From positions 682,001 to 746,000 of the forward strand of contig NZ_LAJH01000009.1 of NCBI RefSeq assembly GCF_001292625.1: a DNA stretch of 64,000 bases, written 5' to 3'. The translations under genes were made by a program, and so were the position numbers. Each line of letters begins with the position of its first letter. Within the stretch, counting starts at the first letter, position 1. Shown here piece after piece: positions 19,003-28,257 of the stretch. The notes beneath the pieces are model-generated. The model was given only the letters and a program-made list of their open reading frames with translations. It did not search any database and was not told the origin of the DNA. Source of the DNA: Shimia sp. SK013. Lineage in GTDB: Bacteria > Pseudomonadota > Alphaproteobacteria > Rhodobacterales > Rhodobacteraceae.

Positions 19003-20376
19003 ATGTCACTCGACTCAATACTTGCCAGAATCGATCAGGATATGCCCCAAGCCATTGATCGCCTTTTTGATTTGCTGCGCATTCCTTCCGTCTCCACCGA
19101 CCCGGCCTACAAAGACCACTGCGACGCGGCTGCTGACTGGTTGGTCGCAGATCTCCAAAGCATTGGTGTCAGCGCAGAGAAACGCGTCACCCCTGGCCAT
19201 CCGATGGTTGTGGGTCATGTGGACGGCGACGGCCCGCACCTGCTGTTTTATGGCCACTATGACGTGCAGCCCATCGATCCAATTGAACTGTGGGACCGCG
19301 ATCCGTTCGATCCAGAGCTTCAGGACACCGATTCCGGCAAAGTGATCCGCGCCCGCGGCGCATCAGATGACAAAGGCCAGTTGATGACCTTTGTCGAAGC
19401 ATGCCGCGCATGGAAGGCCGAACATGGCACCCTGCCCTGCAAGATCACCTTTTTCTTTGAGGGCGAAGAAGAAAGCGGCTCGCCCTCGCTCGTGCCTTTC
19501 ATGAAAGAAAACGCCGAAGAACTGACCACCGACATCGCCCTAATCTGCGACACCGGTCTGTTTGAAAGCGCAGTTCCAGCGATCACCACCATGCTGCGCG
19601 GCCTGCTTGCCGAAGACTTCACCATCATCGGCCCGTCCCGCGACCTGCACTCCGGCATGTACGGCGGCATCGCGATGAACCCGATCCGCGTTTTGTCCAA
19701 AGCGCTTGGCGATCTGCACGACGACACCGGGTCTGTCACGCTGGACGGTTTCTATGACGATGTGCCCGAACTGCCGGACGAAGTGCGGGCACAGTGGCAA
19801 GGTTTGGGCTTTGATCATGAAACCTATCTGGGCGACGTTGGGCTAACGGCTGCGGCCGGTGAGCAAGACCGAACCCCGCTTGAGCAAATCTGGTCGCGTC
19901 CGACCTGCGATGTGAATGGCATCTGGGGCGGCTACACTGGCGATGGCTTTAAAACCGTGCTGCCGTCCGAGGCCTCGGCAAAGGTTTCTTTCCGTCTTGT
20001 TGGCCAACAGGATCCCGACAAAATCCGCGCCAGCTTCCGCGCCCATTTGGAAAACTACATGCCGGAGGGTTTTTCAGTGGAATATCGCACCGAGAAAGGC
20101 TCTGCCGCTTCGCAAATGTCCATCGACGACCCGGCGTTTGAAAAGGCGCGCAAAGCTCTGTCGGATGAATGGCCCCGTCCGGCCGCTTACGTCGGCTGCG
20201 GCGGATCCATACCAATTGCAGGTTTCTTCAAAGAGCTGTTGGGTGTGGACGCCATGTTGATTGGATTTGGCAAAGACGACGACCAGATCCACTCTCCTAA
20301 TGAGAAATACGACCTGGAAAGCTTCCACAAAGGCATTCGTTCCTGGGCGCGCATCTTGGACGCTCTGAGCACCTAA
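19003..20376 (+). CDS. M20-family dipeptidase/metallopeptidase
   Basis: 457 aa, two-domain M20 peptidase. Metal-site motifs are GHYDVQP (His and Asp), ASDDKGQ (bridging Asp), the general base/ligand in EGEEESGS and the late His in IHSPNE. The dimerisation lid is inserted at about residues 210-330. The length and DVQP/EGEEE motifs fit the cytosolic non-specific dipeptidase branch (CNDP/PepV-like). AAGGAG precedes the ATG. It is probably monocistronic, given the hairpins that follow. Confidence 0.9.
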   Translation: MSLDSILARIDQDMPQAIDRLFDLLRIPSVSTDPAYKDHCDAAADWLVADLQSIGVSAEKRVTPGHPMVVGHVDGDGPHLLFYGHYDVQPIDPIELWDRDPFDPELQDTDSGKVIRARGASDDKGQLMTFVEACRAWKAEHGTLPCKITFFFEGEEESGSPSLVPFMKENAEELTTDIALICDTGLFESAVPAITTMLRGLLAEDFTIIGPSRDLHSGMYGGIAMNPIRVLSKALGDLHDDTGSVTLDGFYDDVPELPDEVRAQWQGLGFDHETYLGDVGLTAAAGEQDRTPLEQIWSRPTCDVNGIWGGYTGDGFKTVLPSEASAKVSFRLVGQQDPDKIRASFRAHLENYMPEGFSVEYRTEKGSAASQMSIDDPAFEKARKALSDEWPRPAAYVGCGGSIPIAGFFKELLGVDAMLIGFGKDDDQIHSPNEKYDLESFHKGIRSWARILDALST

Positions 20377-20411
20377 ATCGCGCTCAAAACGCCCTTCGTT
20401 TCGAATTCTAA

Positions 20412-20486
20412 CTTGCTCAAGAAACGGACGATCCGTTCTTTTCTTGGGCAAGGCATCCACCAAAAAGGGCGTGCATAAAACGCCCT
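20412..20486. terminator. Two successive hairpins after the M20 peptidase
   Basis: The first (20412-20452) pairs CTTGCTCAAGAAACGGA with a matching downstream arm, with one mismatch and a 4-base bulge. The second (20466-20486) has the perfect stem AGGGCGT/ACGCCCT. Neither has a long T tract. They lie 36 bp and more after the peptidase stop. Termination is likely, and a stable 3-prime RNA is possible. Confidence 0.5.
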
Positions 20487-20563
20487 GAAACTGTTTCCAA
20501 AAGTCACAAATTCAGCGCATTAGAGCTTTTCCGCCATGGCAGATCGCAAAAGTGTGTCGTCGA

Positions 20564-20782
20564 CTATTTTCGCCGCAAATGCCGAGCCGCTTTTGCAGCC
20601 ACCACAACCAGCGGCGCGCCATGCATTGCCAGATCGAACCAATCCATCGGACGCACCAGCGCCCCACTGCCCAGCATTTTCAGTTTTTCCCAAAGGTGCG
20701 GCTCAGGGGAAAACGGGGCCAAACCCAAAATCACTGCAACGATAAGTAAGGTCGACCAACCAATGCGATCGAGAAACATCAT
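20564..20782 (-). CDS. Small membrane protein, 72 aa
   Basis: Two hydrophobic helices: GWSTLLIVAVILGLAPF near the N-terminus and LAMHGAPLVVVAAKAA near the C-terminus, with a conserved-looking PEPHLWEKLKML segment between and a basic tail HLRRK. Similar short proteins occur widely in Rhodobacteraceae, sometimes labelled RND-transporter related, but no function is established. It lies 25 bp downstream of the tRNA-Asp gene on the same strand. Two adjacent ATG codons (20782 and 20779) could each start it. Confidence 0.65.
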   Translation of the reverse strand: MMFLDRIGWSTLLIVAVILGLAPFSPEPHLWEKLKMLGSGALVRPMDWFDLAMHGAPLVVVAAKAARHLRRK

Positions 20783-20807
20783 TTTACCAATCCATTAGGG
20801 AGGAAAG

Positions 20808-20884
20808 TGGCGCGGTTGACGGGGCTCGAACCCGCGACCCCCGGCGTGACAGGCCGGTACTCTAACCAGCTGAGCTACAACCGC
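20808..20884 (-). tRNA. tRNA-Asp (GTC)
   Basis: 77 nt including an encoded CCA. The acceptor stem GCGGTTG/CAACCGC is perfect, the anticodon loop is CTGTCAC with anticodon GTC, and the T loop is TTCGAGC. All arms pair well. Confidence 0.97.
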
Positions 20885-21107
20885 TCGCTGCCGCATCAGG
20901 GCGTGAGCCCTTCAGCGTGAGGCGTGGTTTATGCTGAGCCACTCAGCGCGTCAAGCGCATATCCGCACCCAAATCAAAGAATTTTCACCAAGCCGCATTC
21001 CGCCCCTTCGAGGCATAGGCGGTCTCCTGCTCACCACTTTGCGTAGCATTAAGGATGTGTTTAGATGTCCTTACTGAAACGAGTCACTTTTCAAAGGAAA
21101 TTTTGCC

Positions 21108-21290
21108 ATGAAACCTCTCTATGCTGCTCTCTGCGTTGCTGGTCTCACACTTGCTGCTTGCTCGCAGCCAGAGCCAACGCCTGTATACATGCAACCCAAC
21201 TTCGACAAAGCCGGCAACGCCAGCTGTGACGCGGGCTATGCGCTCGTGACCACCGAAACTGGGTCCGTGGCCTGCGCACCGGCATCCTGA
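21108..21290 (+). CDS. Small predicted lipoprotein, 60 aa
   Basis: The N-terminus has a short hydrophobic signal ending in the lipobox LAAC, so mature length is about 43 residues starting at Cys18. The mature part has two more Cys (SCDAGY and VACAP), perhaps a disulfide. AAAGGAAA precedes the ATG, and a strong intrinsic terminator follows 21 bp after the stop, so this is a monocistronic gene. No family recognised. Confidence 0.75.
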   Translation: MKPLYAALCVAGLTLAACSQPEPTPVYMQPNFDKAGNASCDAGYALVTTETGSVACAPAS

Positions 21291-21311
21291 TCTGAGGTCA
21301 CATGACTTTCT

Positions 21312-21348
21312 AAAAGGGCGGCTGCTTGGGCCGCCCTTTTTTGTTTTT
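21312..21348 (+). terminator. Intrinsic terminator after the small lipoprotein
   Basis: Stem GGGCGGC/GCCGCCC, extended by AAAA/TTTT pairing, with a 7-base loop, followed by TTTTTTGTTTTT. This is a classic rho-independent signal and the best one in the window. Confidence 0.9.
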
Positions 21349-21407
21349 GCCGCCCGCTAGAAAGCTCCACGCACAACGGCCAGACAATTTTGCGCCGATT
21401 GAGCTCT

Positions 21408-22754
21408 TCAGATTGCAGCAAAGCCCGCCTCAAGCGCACCGAGGATTGTGGCAGCGTCCGCCTCAGACAAGACCAACGGCGGCGACAGGATCAGGTTTGG
21501 TCCCGATACCCGCACCATCGCGCCGCTTTGATAAGCAACGTCTTGCACTTTGGATGCCGTTGCCGCGTCAATTGGCGTTTTGGTGGCACGGTCACTGACC
21601 ATTTCAATGGCAGTCATCAAGCCATAGCCACCGCGCACATCACCGATAATATCGTATTTCTCCATCAACGCCTTACAGCCATCAAACAGCTGGGTCCCAC
21701 GCGCTGCCGCATTGTCGATCACGTTCAGCCGCTTGGTTTCCGCCAAACAGGCCAATGCAGCCGCCGCCCCAACAGGATGCCCCGAATAGGTGTAGCCGTG
21801 ACCGATCTTGGCCGCGGGGTTGCCTTCAAAAACCTCGATCATACGATCACCAAGCATCACAGCCCCAAAAGGGAAGTACCCGTTGGTGATTGCCTTGGCT
21901 GTTGCCATCATATCGGGTTTAACGCCCCAAAGCCGCGCGCCTGACCACGCACCCGTGCGCCCATATGCCGTGATCACCTCATCCGTGATCAACAAGATGC
22001 CGTTGCGGTTGCAGATTGCCTGCACTGCAGGGGCAAATGATGGATGCGGCGGGATAACACCACCAGCGCCCAAGATCGGCTCCATGATCATAGCGGCGAT
22101 TGTGTTGGCGCCTTGAAACGCAATCTCGTCTTCCAATGCCTGAATGCACAGTTGCGCGAGTTTTTCAGGATCAGATTCGTTGAACGGATTGCGGTAGGAA
22201 TAGGGTGCGGGAATGTGGAAACAGCCGGGCAGTAGCGGTTCATAGGCGTTGCGGAAATTTGCATTTCCGTTGACTGACGCCCCGCCGATATGGGTGCCAT
22301 GATACCCCTTCTTGAGACTCAGGAACTTCGTCCGCCCCGCCTCCCCGCGCAATTTGTGATACTGGCGCGCAAGCCGCAGCGAAGTCTCGACGCTGTCCGA
22401 CCCACCTGACGTAAAAAATGCCCGGTGCAGCCCGTCCTCGGCAAAGAATTCACCAAGCTCAAACGACAGCTCGATTGCCGCGTCATTGGATGTGCCGCGA
22501 AATGTCGAATAGTACGGCAACTTGTCGAGTTGCGCCGCAATTGCGTCCTTGACCGGTTGACACGAATAGCCAAGATTGACGTTCCACAACCCCCCGACCC
22601 CATCAACCACGCGGTGGCCATCAATGTCGGTAATCGACACGCCGTCCGCCTCGGTGATGATCGTTGGCGGCTGATCCAAACTGTCTTGGGGCGAAGTCAT
22701 AGGATGCCACATCAAGCGGCCGTTGTTTTCCTTCAGGAAGTTTGAATCTTTCAT
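21408..22754 (-). CDS. Class III (omega) aminotransferase
   Basis: 448 aa, fold-type I PLP enzyme. Motifs: TSGGSDSVETSL for phosphate binding, GYHGTHIGGAS, LLITDEVITAYGRTG with the cofactor Asp, and the Schiff-base Lys in TAKAITNGYFP. The family usually moves an amino group from an omega-amine or beta-amino acid to pyruvate or 2-oxoglutarate, producing an aldehyde. The ATG at 22754 overlaps the stop of the IclR gene (ATGA), so the two form an operon. Within this island it could deaminate an aromatic amine such as dopamine or tyramine; that is inference. Confidence 0.9.
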   Translation of the reverse strand: MKDSNFLKENNGRLMWHPMTSPQDSLDQPPTIITEADGVSITDIDGHRVVDGVGGLWNVNLGYSCQPVKDAIAAQLDKLPYYSTFRGTSNDAAIELSFELGEFFAEDGLHRAFFTSGGSDSVETSLRLARQYHKLRGEAGRTKFLSLKKGYHGTHIGGASVNGNANFRNAYEPLLPGCFHIPAPYSYRNPFNESDPEKLAQLCIQALEDEIAFQGANTIAAMIMEPILGAGGVIPPHPSFAPAVQAICNRNGILLITDEVITAYGRTGAWSGARLWGVKPDMMATAKAITNGYFPFGAVMLGDRMIEVFEGNPAAKIGHGYTYSGHPVGAAAALACLAETKRLNVIDNAAARGTQLFDGCKALMEKYDIIGDVRGGYGLMTAIEMVSDRATKTPIDAATASKVQDVAYQSGAMVRVSGPNLILSPPLVLSEADAATILGALEAGFAAI

Positions 22755-23560
22755 TGCGTGGAATCCAATGCATTTGGCGTTGTGTCGGACTTGGCCCATA
22801 CGGCCTCGATCTGGGTGGGGATTTTTCCGCCCCAATTGCGGGTGATCTCGCGTGCAGCGGTGATCAATTCGGATTTAATAGTGTGTTCCAGCTCCGCAGT
22901 ATGGCGAGAGGCCACGCTGGCGACGGCCACGGCTCCAGCAAGATGACCGGTGTGATCAAAAATTGGCGCAGCAATGCCTTGGATCTCACTCTCGTAGCTT
23001 TGATTGGCGCAGGCAAACCCAGTCTCTCGTGCGGTCTCTATCAAGGCGGCCAGATCAGAGTGCGTCGTCGGCGTGCTCGCTGTGAACCCTTCAAGGTTCG
23101 CGACTGCCGCCTCCAAGAGGCTTGGATCTCCAAAGGCCACCGAACACTGACCCGACGCTGTGGCATGCAATGGGAATATGCTGATGTCGATGACTGCCCG
23201 CGTTCCGTGTCGGGGGGATTCGCAATCGCACAAGCCATAGAGAGTCGTGCCCGAAAGGACTGTGACATGGGCCGTTTCCCCCGTCGCATCCGCGAGCGCC
23301 GCCAAAGCCGACTTGGCCGAGGCCTTACGAGGAACCGTCGCTTCTCTGATCTGCGCCAACTGCATCACCGCCGGCCCCAAACGATAGTGTTTTGTCAGCG
23401 GATTCTGTTCAACAAACCCTGCAGTTTCAAGCGCCTGCAGGTGGCGGTAGGTCGTCGCCTTGTCCCGCCCTGCGATACGACACAACTGCGTCAGCCCGAT
23501 TTCCGGACGCGCAGTCGAAAAGTAGGACAGCAACTTCAGAGCTTTGGTAGCTGAGGACAT
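22751..23560 (-). CDS. IclR-family transcriptional regulator
   Basis: 269 aa. N-terminal winged helix (LGLTQLCRIAG-like segment, KATTYRHLQALETAGFVEQ) and a C-terminal IclR effector domain (about 85-255). The ATG at 23560 begins the conserved N-terminus; longer frames start only at TTG. It diverges from tctC and probably controls that promoter through the palindrome at 23640-23656, and its own operon with the aminotransferase. Confidence 0.9.
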   Translation of the reverse strand: MSSATKALKLLSYFSTARPEIGLTQLCRIAGRDKATTYRHLQALETAGFVEQNPLTKHYRLGPAVMQLAQIREATVPRKASAKSALAALADATGETAHVTVLSGTTLYGLCDCESPRHGTRAVIDISIFPLHATASGQCSVAFGDPSLLEAAVANLEGFTASTPTTHSDLAALIETARETGFACANQSYESEIQGIAAPIFDHTGHLAGAVAVASVASRHTAELEHTIKSELITAAREITRNWGGKIPTQIEAVWAKSDTTPNALDSTQ

Positions 23561-23639
23561 GTGGTTGGTCTCATTTTGGCTGGTCACAAAAAAAGTTTGA
23601 CACAAGAAAATTAACAAGGCAACCTTTTATCGAAACAAC

Positions 23640-23656
23640 GGTTCAATATATGAACC
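23640..23656. promoter_or_regulatory. Palindromic operator candidate in the iclR-tctC gap
   Basis: GGTTCA-ATATA-TGAACC, perfect 6-bp arms with a 5-base spacer, 17 bp upstream of the tctC ATG. The size and symmetry suit an IclR dimer. A TTGACA -35-like hexamer lies at 23597-23602, so a regulator bound here would sit near the transcription start. Confidence 0.6.
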
Positions 23657-23673
23657 ACACCAGGGAGAATGAA

Positions 23674-24618
23674 ATGTCTAAGATTTTTAAATCTGTGACC
23701 GCGATGGCTCTGGCCATGACTGCCGTCACGGGAACAGCGCAGGCTGAATACCCGGAAAAGCCGGTTGAGTTTGTTGTGCCGTGGCCTCCCGGTGATCTCG
23801 AGGACGTGTTGACACGCATGATCGCCGAAGACTTTTCTGCCGCCTACGACGTCCCGACCGCTGTTGTGAACAAGCCCGGCGGCGGTGGCGGCCCGTTCCC
23901 CGGCGCGATCGAAGTGGCGAATGCACCGGCGGATGGTTACACGATTGGCTCTTTCATCATCGCCATTCCTGTTGTTGGCCCTCAGATCGGCATTCCTGAG
24001 TTGAAACCCGACCCTTTCGTGCCACTTGGAAATTTCCTGACTTATCCGTTTGTAATCGCCACAAGCGGAAACGCGCCTTATGGAACCATGCAAGAACTCG
24101 CCGCGCATGCCTCCGACAACGACGTTGTTCTGGGCCACTTCGGGGCCCCGCTGGTGCCCACACAAGTCACTATGGGCTTGGCAAAAAGCATGGGCTTTTC
24201 CTACTCGGCAGACGCGGCTTTTGACGCCCTGGACTGCAACACGCTGGCCTCCGGCGATGTGGATGTGATCAACACCACTCTGCAACTGATCCTGCCCTGC
24301 CTTGACGACGTGAAGGTTCTGGCCTCCATCGGCAATGAACGTATCGGCCTGACACCAGACACGCCGACGGTCTCTGAACTGGCGCCCGATTTGGACGTCG
24401 CGCTTTGGAACGGTCTGTTCGTTCACGCGGACACCCCCCAAGATGTACAGGACAAAATCATCGCCGTTGCCGAAAAGACGATGATGTCTGAGCGCGCTCA
24501 GAAACTGGCCGCCGAAACCGGCGCGCTGGTCTACTGGCAGCCCGCTTCCGAGGTGGTCACGCAAATTGAAAAAGATATCGAAACCATGGCTCGCATCGAA
24601 GGCATGCTTGCCAACTAA
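23674..24618 (+). CDS. Tripartite tricarboxylate transporter substrate-binding protein (TctC family)
   Basis: 314 aa. Signal peptide ending near AQA, then a mature Bug/TctC domain beginning EYPEKPVEFVVPWPPGDLED. The usual PG(G)xxD signature is represented by PPGDLED near the start and GGGGGPFPGA further on. It binds a solute, commonly a carboxylate, in the periplasm and delivers it to TctBA. GGGAGA precedes the ATG. First gene of a plus-strand operon with tctB, tctA, an aldehyde dehydrogenase and a UPF0261 gene. Confidence 0.92.
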   Translation: MSKIFKSVTAMALAMTAVTGTAQAEYPEKPVEFVVPWPPGDLEDVLTRMIAEDFSAAYDVPTAVVNKPGGGGGPFPGAIEVANAPADGYTIGSFIIAIPVVGPQIGIPELKPDPFVPLGNFLTYPFVIATSGNAPYGTMQELAAHASDNDVVLGHFGAPLVPTQVTMGLAKSMGFSYSADAAFDALDCNTLASGDVDVINTTLQLILPCLDDVKVLASIGNERIGLTPDTPTVSELAPDLDVALWNGLFVHADTPQDVQDKIIAVAEKTMMSERAQKLAAETGALVYWQPASEVVTQIEKDIETMARIEGMLAN

Positions 24619-24631
24619 GATACCTCCCATT

Positions 24632-24660
24632 CGGCCGGACAGCCCAGCGTTGCCCGGCCG
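24632..24660 (+). terminator. Stem-loop between tctC and tctB
   Basis: CGGCCGG and CCGGCCG arms (7 bp, perfect) flank a 15-base loop, with no T tract after it. Such intergenic hairpins after binding-protein genes usually lower downstream expression or protect the upstream mRNA end rather than ending transcription fully. Confidence 0.5.
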
Positions 24661-24687
24661 TTTGACCTTAGTGAAACGGAAAATGCC

Positions 24688-25227
24688 ATGTCGCGCGTGA
24701 AAACACTTCAATCGCTGTTTAAACGATACCGCAGACCCGGTGACATCGTGTTTGCATGGTTCGCCTTGATTGTCTCTGTTCTGCTGCTGTCGCAGATCGC
24801 CGATCAAACCGTGTGGCGCAACGGCGGAAAACTGTTTGCCCAACCCCGTTTCTGGCCCGCAGTGTCTCTTGGTGGCATGGCGCTTTTTGCGGCCTTTCAT
24901 CTGCTGGGCTCTGCTCTATCCGAACGCCTCGAAGGACGCTGGCAGGAGGTCTGGCTGTGGATCACCGCGCTGGAATACGCCGCTTGGTTCATCGCCTATG
25001 CCGCTGCCGTCCCGTATGCGGGCTACCTGCCCACGACACTGCTGTTCGCCCTCGCGCTTGCTCTGCGCGTTGGCTATCGCAAGACTTCCACGCTCCTTGC
25101 AGCTGCGGTTTCCGCCGTCATCATCGTGTTGCTTTTCAAAACCTTCTTGAAGGTCAACCTGCCCTCGGGCCTGATCTATGAAAGCCTGCCGGACGGGCTG
25201 CGCCAGATCATGCTGACCTACTTCTGA
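24688..25227 (+). CDS. Tripartite tricarboxylate transporter small membrane subunit (TctB family)
   Basis: 179 aa with four predicted transmembrane helices (about 20-38, 55-72, 85-110 and 130-155), matching the TctB fold. The end of helix 4 carries VIIVLLFKTFLKVNLP, typical of the family. It pairs with TctA in the inner membrane. It lies 12 bp before the tctA start. Confidence 0.9.
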   Translation: MSRVKTLQSLFKRYRRPGDIVFAWFALIVSVLLLSQIADQTVWRNGGKLFAQPRFWPAVSLGGMALFAAFHLLGSALSERLEGRWQEVWLWITALEYAAWFIAYAAAVPYAGYLPTTLLFALALALRVGYRKTSTLLAAAVSAVIIVLLFKTFLKVNLPSGLIYESLPDGLRQIMLTYF

Positions 25228-25239
25228 TCGGAGCCTCTG

Positions 25240-26757
25240 TTGGAAAACCTTCTTGCCGGACTGGAAATGCTCGCCCGCTGGGATGTGGTATTTGCCCTAC
25301 TTGTCGGGTCAATCGGCGGCGTCATCATTGGGGCCATCCCCGGCGTCGGGCCAGCCGTGGCCATCGCCATCCTGTTGCCCGCAACGTTCTCACTGGATCC
25401 GATTGTCGGGCTGACGATGCTGCTCGGCATCTACGGGTCGTCGATGTATGGCGGTGCCATTCCCGCAGTTCTGATCAACACGCCCGGAACAGCCGTGAAT
25501 GCGCTAACGTCTTACGACGGCTACCCCATGACCCAGCGCGGCGAGGCGCACCGAGCGGTGTCGCTGTCCTATTCCGCGTCGTTCTGGGGGGGCATCTTTG
25601 GCATTCTGTGTTTGATCCTGCTGTCACCAGTTTTGGCGATGATTGCCCCGATGTTCGGATCACGCGAAATATTTCTCGCAGCCCTGCTTGGCATCATCCT
25701 CGTGATCCTCGCCCACCGAGGTCAGATATTCGCCGCCGGTCTTTTGGCGATGTTCGGTATCTTTTTGCAAACCGTCGGACTGGATGCGGTGACATACACA
25801 CAACGCTTCACCTTCGGCCAATCCTTCCTATCGTCAGGCGTAAACCTGATTGTTGTCGTCTTGGGCCTCTTCGCCCTCAGCCAAGCCTTCTTCCTTCTCT
25901 CCGCCCCCGACAGCAGCCCCGATGCCAAACCCGTGACCGGTCGCATGGGCGCAGGGATCAAGGAGCTGCTGAAACACAAACGTGTCGCCACAGTTGCCTC
26001 AGGCTTTGGTGTGATCCTTGGCATGATCCCCGGCACCGGCGAGTTTACCGCCCAGTTCATGTCTTACACATACGCCCAGAAAACCTCGAAAGACCCCGAC
26101 AGCTTTGGCAAGGGCTCCCCCGAAGGTCTGATTGCGTCCGAGGCCGCCAACAACGCGGTACCCGCCGCCGCGATGATCCCCCTTCTGGCGCTCGGCATTC
26201 CGGGCGAAGCGCTGACGGCCATGATGTTGTCTGTGTTCTATGTGCACAACGTCATCCCTGGCCCACAACTCTTTCAAAACAACATTGATCTGGTCTACGG
26301 TCTCTACTTTGCGCTGATTGCGCTCAACGTGATCGTTATGGTCTTTCTGTTGTTCGCCACAAATCTGCTGACCAAGATCATCCGCGTCCCCACCCGCTTT
26401 TTGGGCGTGTTGATCCTGCTGTTGTCCTTTGTTGGCGTTTATTCCCTGCGCAACTCGCTGACCGACTGTATGATTGCTGCCGGCTTCGGTGTTCTTGGCC
26501 TCATCCTGAAACGCTTGAACCTGCCAATTGTGCCGATCATTCTGGGCATGGTTCTCGGCGGCATCATGGAGGTCAAACTCCGCTCCTCGCTGCCGCGCCT
26601 CAAGACACCACTAGACATGATCGACCGGCCGATTGCCGCGATCATCTTCGGCATAATTGTTCTGGTTCTCGCACTGCACGTGCGCACTCTGATCAAGGAA
26701 TGGCGCGCGCATCAGCCCGAAGAAGACCACGACTTGCACGACAGCCAAACAAGGTAA
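25240..26757 (+). CDS. Tripartite tricarboxylate transporter large permease (TctA family)
   Basis: 505 aa, about 11-12 membrane helices. Family signatures are GAIPGVGPAV near the N-terminus and GMIPGTGEFTAQFMSY in the second half, plus EAANNAVPAAAMIPLLALGIPG. The start is TTG with GGAG 7 bases upstream; no closer ATG fits the conserved N-terminus MENLLAGLEMLAR. Substrate unknown; genetic context suggests an aromatic or dicarboxylic acid or an amine-derived acid. Confidence 0.92.
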   Translation: MENLLAGLEMLARWDVVFALLVGSIGGVIIGAIPGVGPAVAIAILLPATFSLDPIVGLTMLLGIYGSSMYGGAIPAVLINTPGTAVNALTSYDGYPMTQRGEAHRAVSLSYSASFWGGIFGILCLILLSPVLAMIAPMFGSREIFLAALLGIILVILAHRGQIFAAGLLAMFGIFLQTVGLDAVTYTQRFTFGQSFLSSGVNLIVVVLGLFALSQAFFLLSAPDSSPDAKPVTGRMGAGIKELLKHKRVATVASGFGVILGMIPGTGEFTAQFMSYTYAQKTSKDPDSFGKGSPEGLIASEAANNAVPAAAMIPLLALGIPGEALTAMMLSVFYVHNVIPGPQLFQNNIDLVYGLYFALIALNVIVMVFLLFATNLLTKIIRVPTRFLGVLILLLSFVGVYSLRNSLTDCMIAAGFGVLGLILKRLNLPIVPIILGMVLGGIMEVKLRSSLPRLKTPLDMIDRPIAAIIFGIIVLVLALHVRTLIKEWRAHQPEEDHDLHDSQTR

Positions 26758-26763
26758 TTCCCG

Positions 26764-28248
26764 ATGGATCAGTCAAAAATCGACGCCCTGCGCGCCCTGC
26801 CCGTCCCCGCCTTTCATCATCTTATCGACGGCAAACATGTGCCTGCCTCCGGTGGTGGCACATTGGATATCATCTCGCCCATCGATGGTCAGGCGCTGAC
26901 CACGACCGCTGCCGGTACCGCAGCGGATATGGAAGCCGCCATCACTTCGGCCCGCGCCGCGTTTGAGGATGGCCGCTGGTCCAACCAACCGCCCGCCGCC
27001 CGCAAGAAAGTGCTGTTGAAGTGGGCCGAATTGATTGAGGCAAACGCGCTGGAACTGGCCGTTCTGGGTGTTCGCGACAACGGTACAGAGATCGGCATGG
27101 CGCTTAAAGCTGAACCGGGATCCGCCGCCGCAACCATCCGCTACTATGCTGAAGCTCTGGATAAGATCTATGGCGAAATCGCCCCGACGGCTGGCGACAT
27201 ACTCGGCTTGATCCACAAAGAACCGGTGGGTGTTGTCGGCGCGATCATCCCTTGGAACTTCCCGATGATGATCGGCGCATGGAAACTGGGGCCGGCTCTG
27301 GCGGTGGGCAACTCCGTCGTTCTGAAACCTTCAGAAACCGCATCGCTCTCGCTGATGCGCATGGCCGATCTGGCGCTAGAGGCTGGCTTGCCGCCCGGCG
27401 TGCTCAACGCGGTTACCGGCGAAGGCCGTATTGTCGGCGAAACGCTTGGCTTGTCGATGGATGTGGACGTTTTGGTCTTTACCGGATCCGGCGGCACAGG
27501 GCGGCGTCTGATGGACTACGCTGCGCGTTCCAACATGAAGCGGGTTTATCTGGAACTTGGCGGCAAATCCCCCAACATCGTCTTTGCCGATGCACCCAAT
27601 CTGGACGAAGCTGCCAAGGTCGCAGCCGCCGGTATTTTTCGCAATTCCGGTCAGGTCTGCGTGGCTGGCTCACGGCTTCTTATCGAGGCCCCAATACACG
27701 ATGATTTTGTCGCCGCCGTGACCAAGGCGACCGAGGCAATGCGTGTCGGCGATCCGCTCAGGATCGACACCCATATTGGAGCCGTGAATTCCGAAGTCCA
27801 ACTGACTGCCAACCTAGGTTTCGTGGATACAGCCACAGCCGAAAGCGGCCAAATTGTCACCGGTGGACATCGCATTTTGCAAGAAACTGGCGGCTACTAC
27901 ATGGCGCCCACAATTATCACAGGCGTCACCCGCGATGCCACGTTGGCGCAAAAAGAGGTGTTCGGTCCTGTCTTGGGCGTCACTCCGTTTGACACCGATG
28001 ACGAAGCTATCTCTCTCGCCAACTCGACAGTTTACGGCCTCGCCGGCGCTGCTTGGACTGCAAACTTAAGCCGCGCTCATCGCATGGTCAAATCCGTGCG
28101 CACGGGCGTCATGCACATCAACACCTACGGCGGCGCGGATGGCACAGTGCCGCTCGGAGGCGTCGGTCAATCCGGAAACGGCTCTGACAAGTCGCTGCAT
28201 GCGATTGAAAAATATGTGAATCTCAAAACTGCTTGGATCAAACTGTAA
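26764..28248 (+). CDS. NAD(P)-dependent aldehyde dehydrogenase
   Basis: 494 aa. Catalytic Cys in NSGQVCVAGS, general-base Glu in ELGGKSPNIV, cofactor motif FTGSGGTGRRLM, and the PWNFPMMIG segment. Overall it most resembles gamma-glutamyl-gamma-aminobutyraldehyde (PuuC) and phenylacetaldehyde-type dehydrogenases. In this island it could oxidise the aldehyde made by the class III aminotransferase. It follows tctA by 6 bp and precedes the UPF0261 gene by 9 bp, so it is part of the transporter operon. Confidence 0.88.
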   Translation: MDQSKIDALRALPVPAFHHLIDGKHVPASGGGTLDIISPIDGQALTTTAAGTAADMEAAITSARAAFEDGRWSNQPPAARKKVLLKWAELIEANALELAVLGVRDNGTEIGMALKAEPGSAAATIRYYAEALDKIYGEIAPTAGDILGLIHKEPVGVVGAIIPWNFPMMIGAWKLGPALAVGNSVVLKPSETASLSLMRMADLALEAGLPPGVLNAVTGEGRIVGETLGLSMDVDVLVFTGSGGTGRRLMDYAARSNMKRVYLELGGKSPNIVFADAPNLDEAAKVAAAGIFRNSGQVCVAGSRLLIEAPIHDDFVAAVTKATEAMRVGDPLRIDTHIGAVNSEVQLTANLGFVDTATAESGQIVTGGHRILQETGGYYMAPTIITGVTRDATLAQKEVFGPVLGVTPFDTDDEAISLANSTVYGLAGAAWTANLSRAHRMVKSVRTGVMHINTYGGADGTVPLGGVGQSGNGSDKSLHAIEKYVNLKTAWIKL

Positions 28249-28257
28249 GGGACAGCC

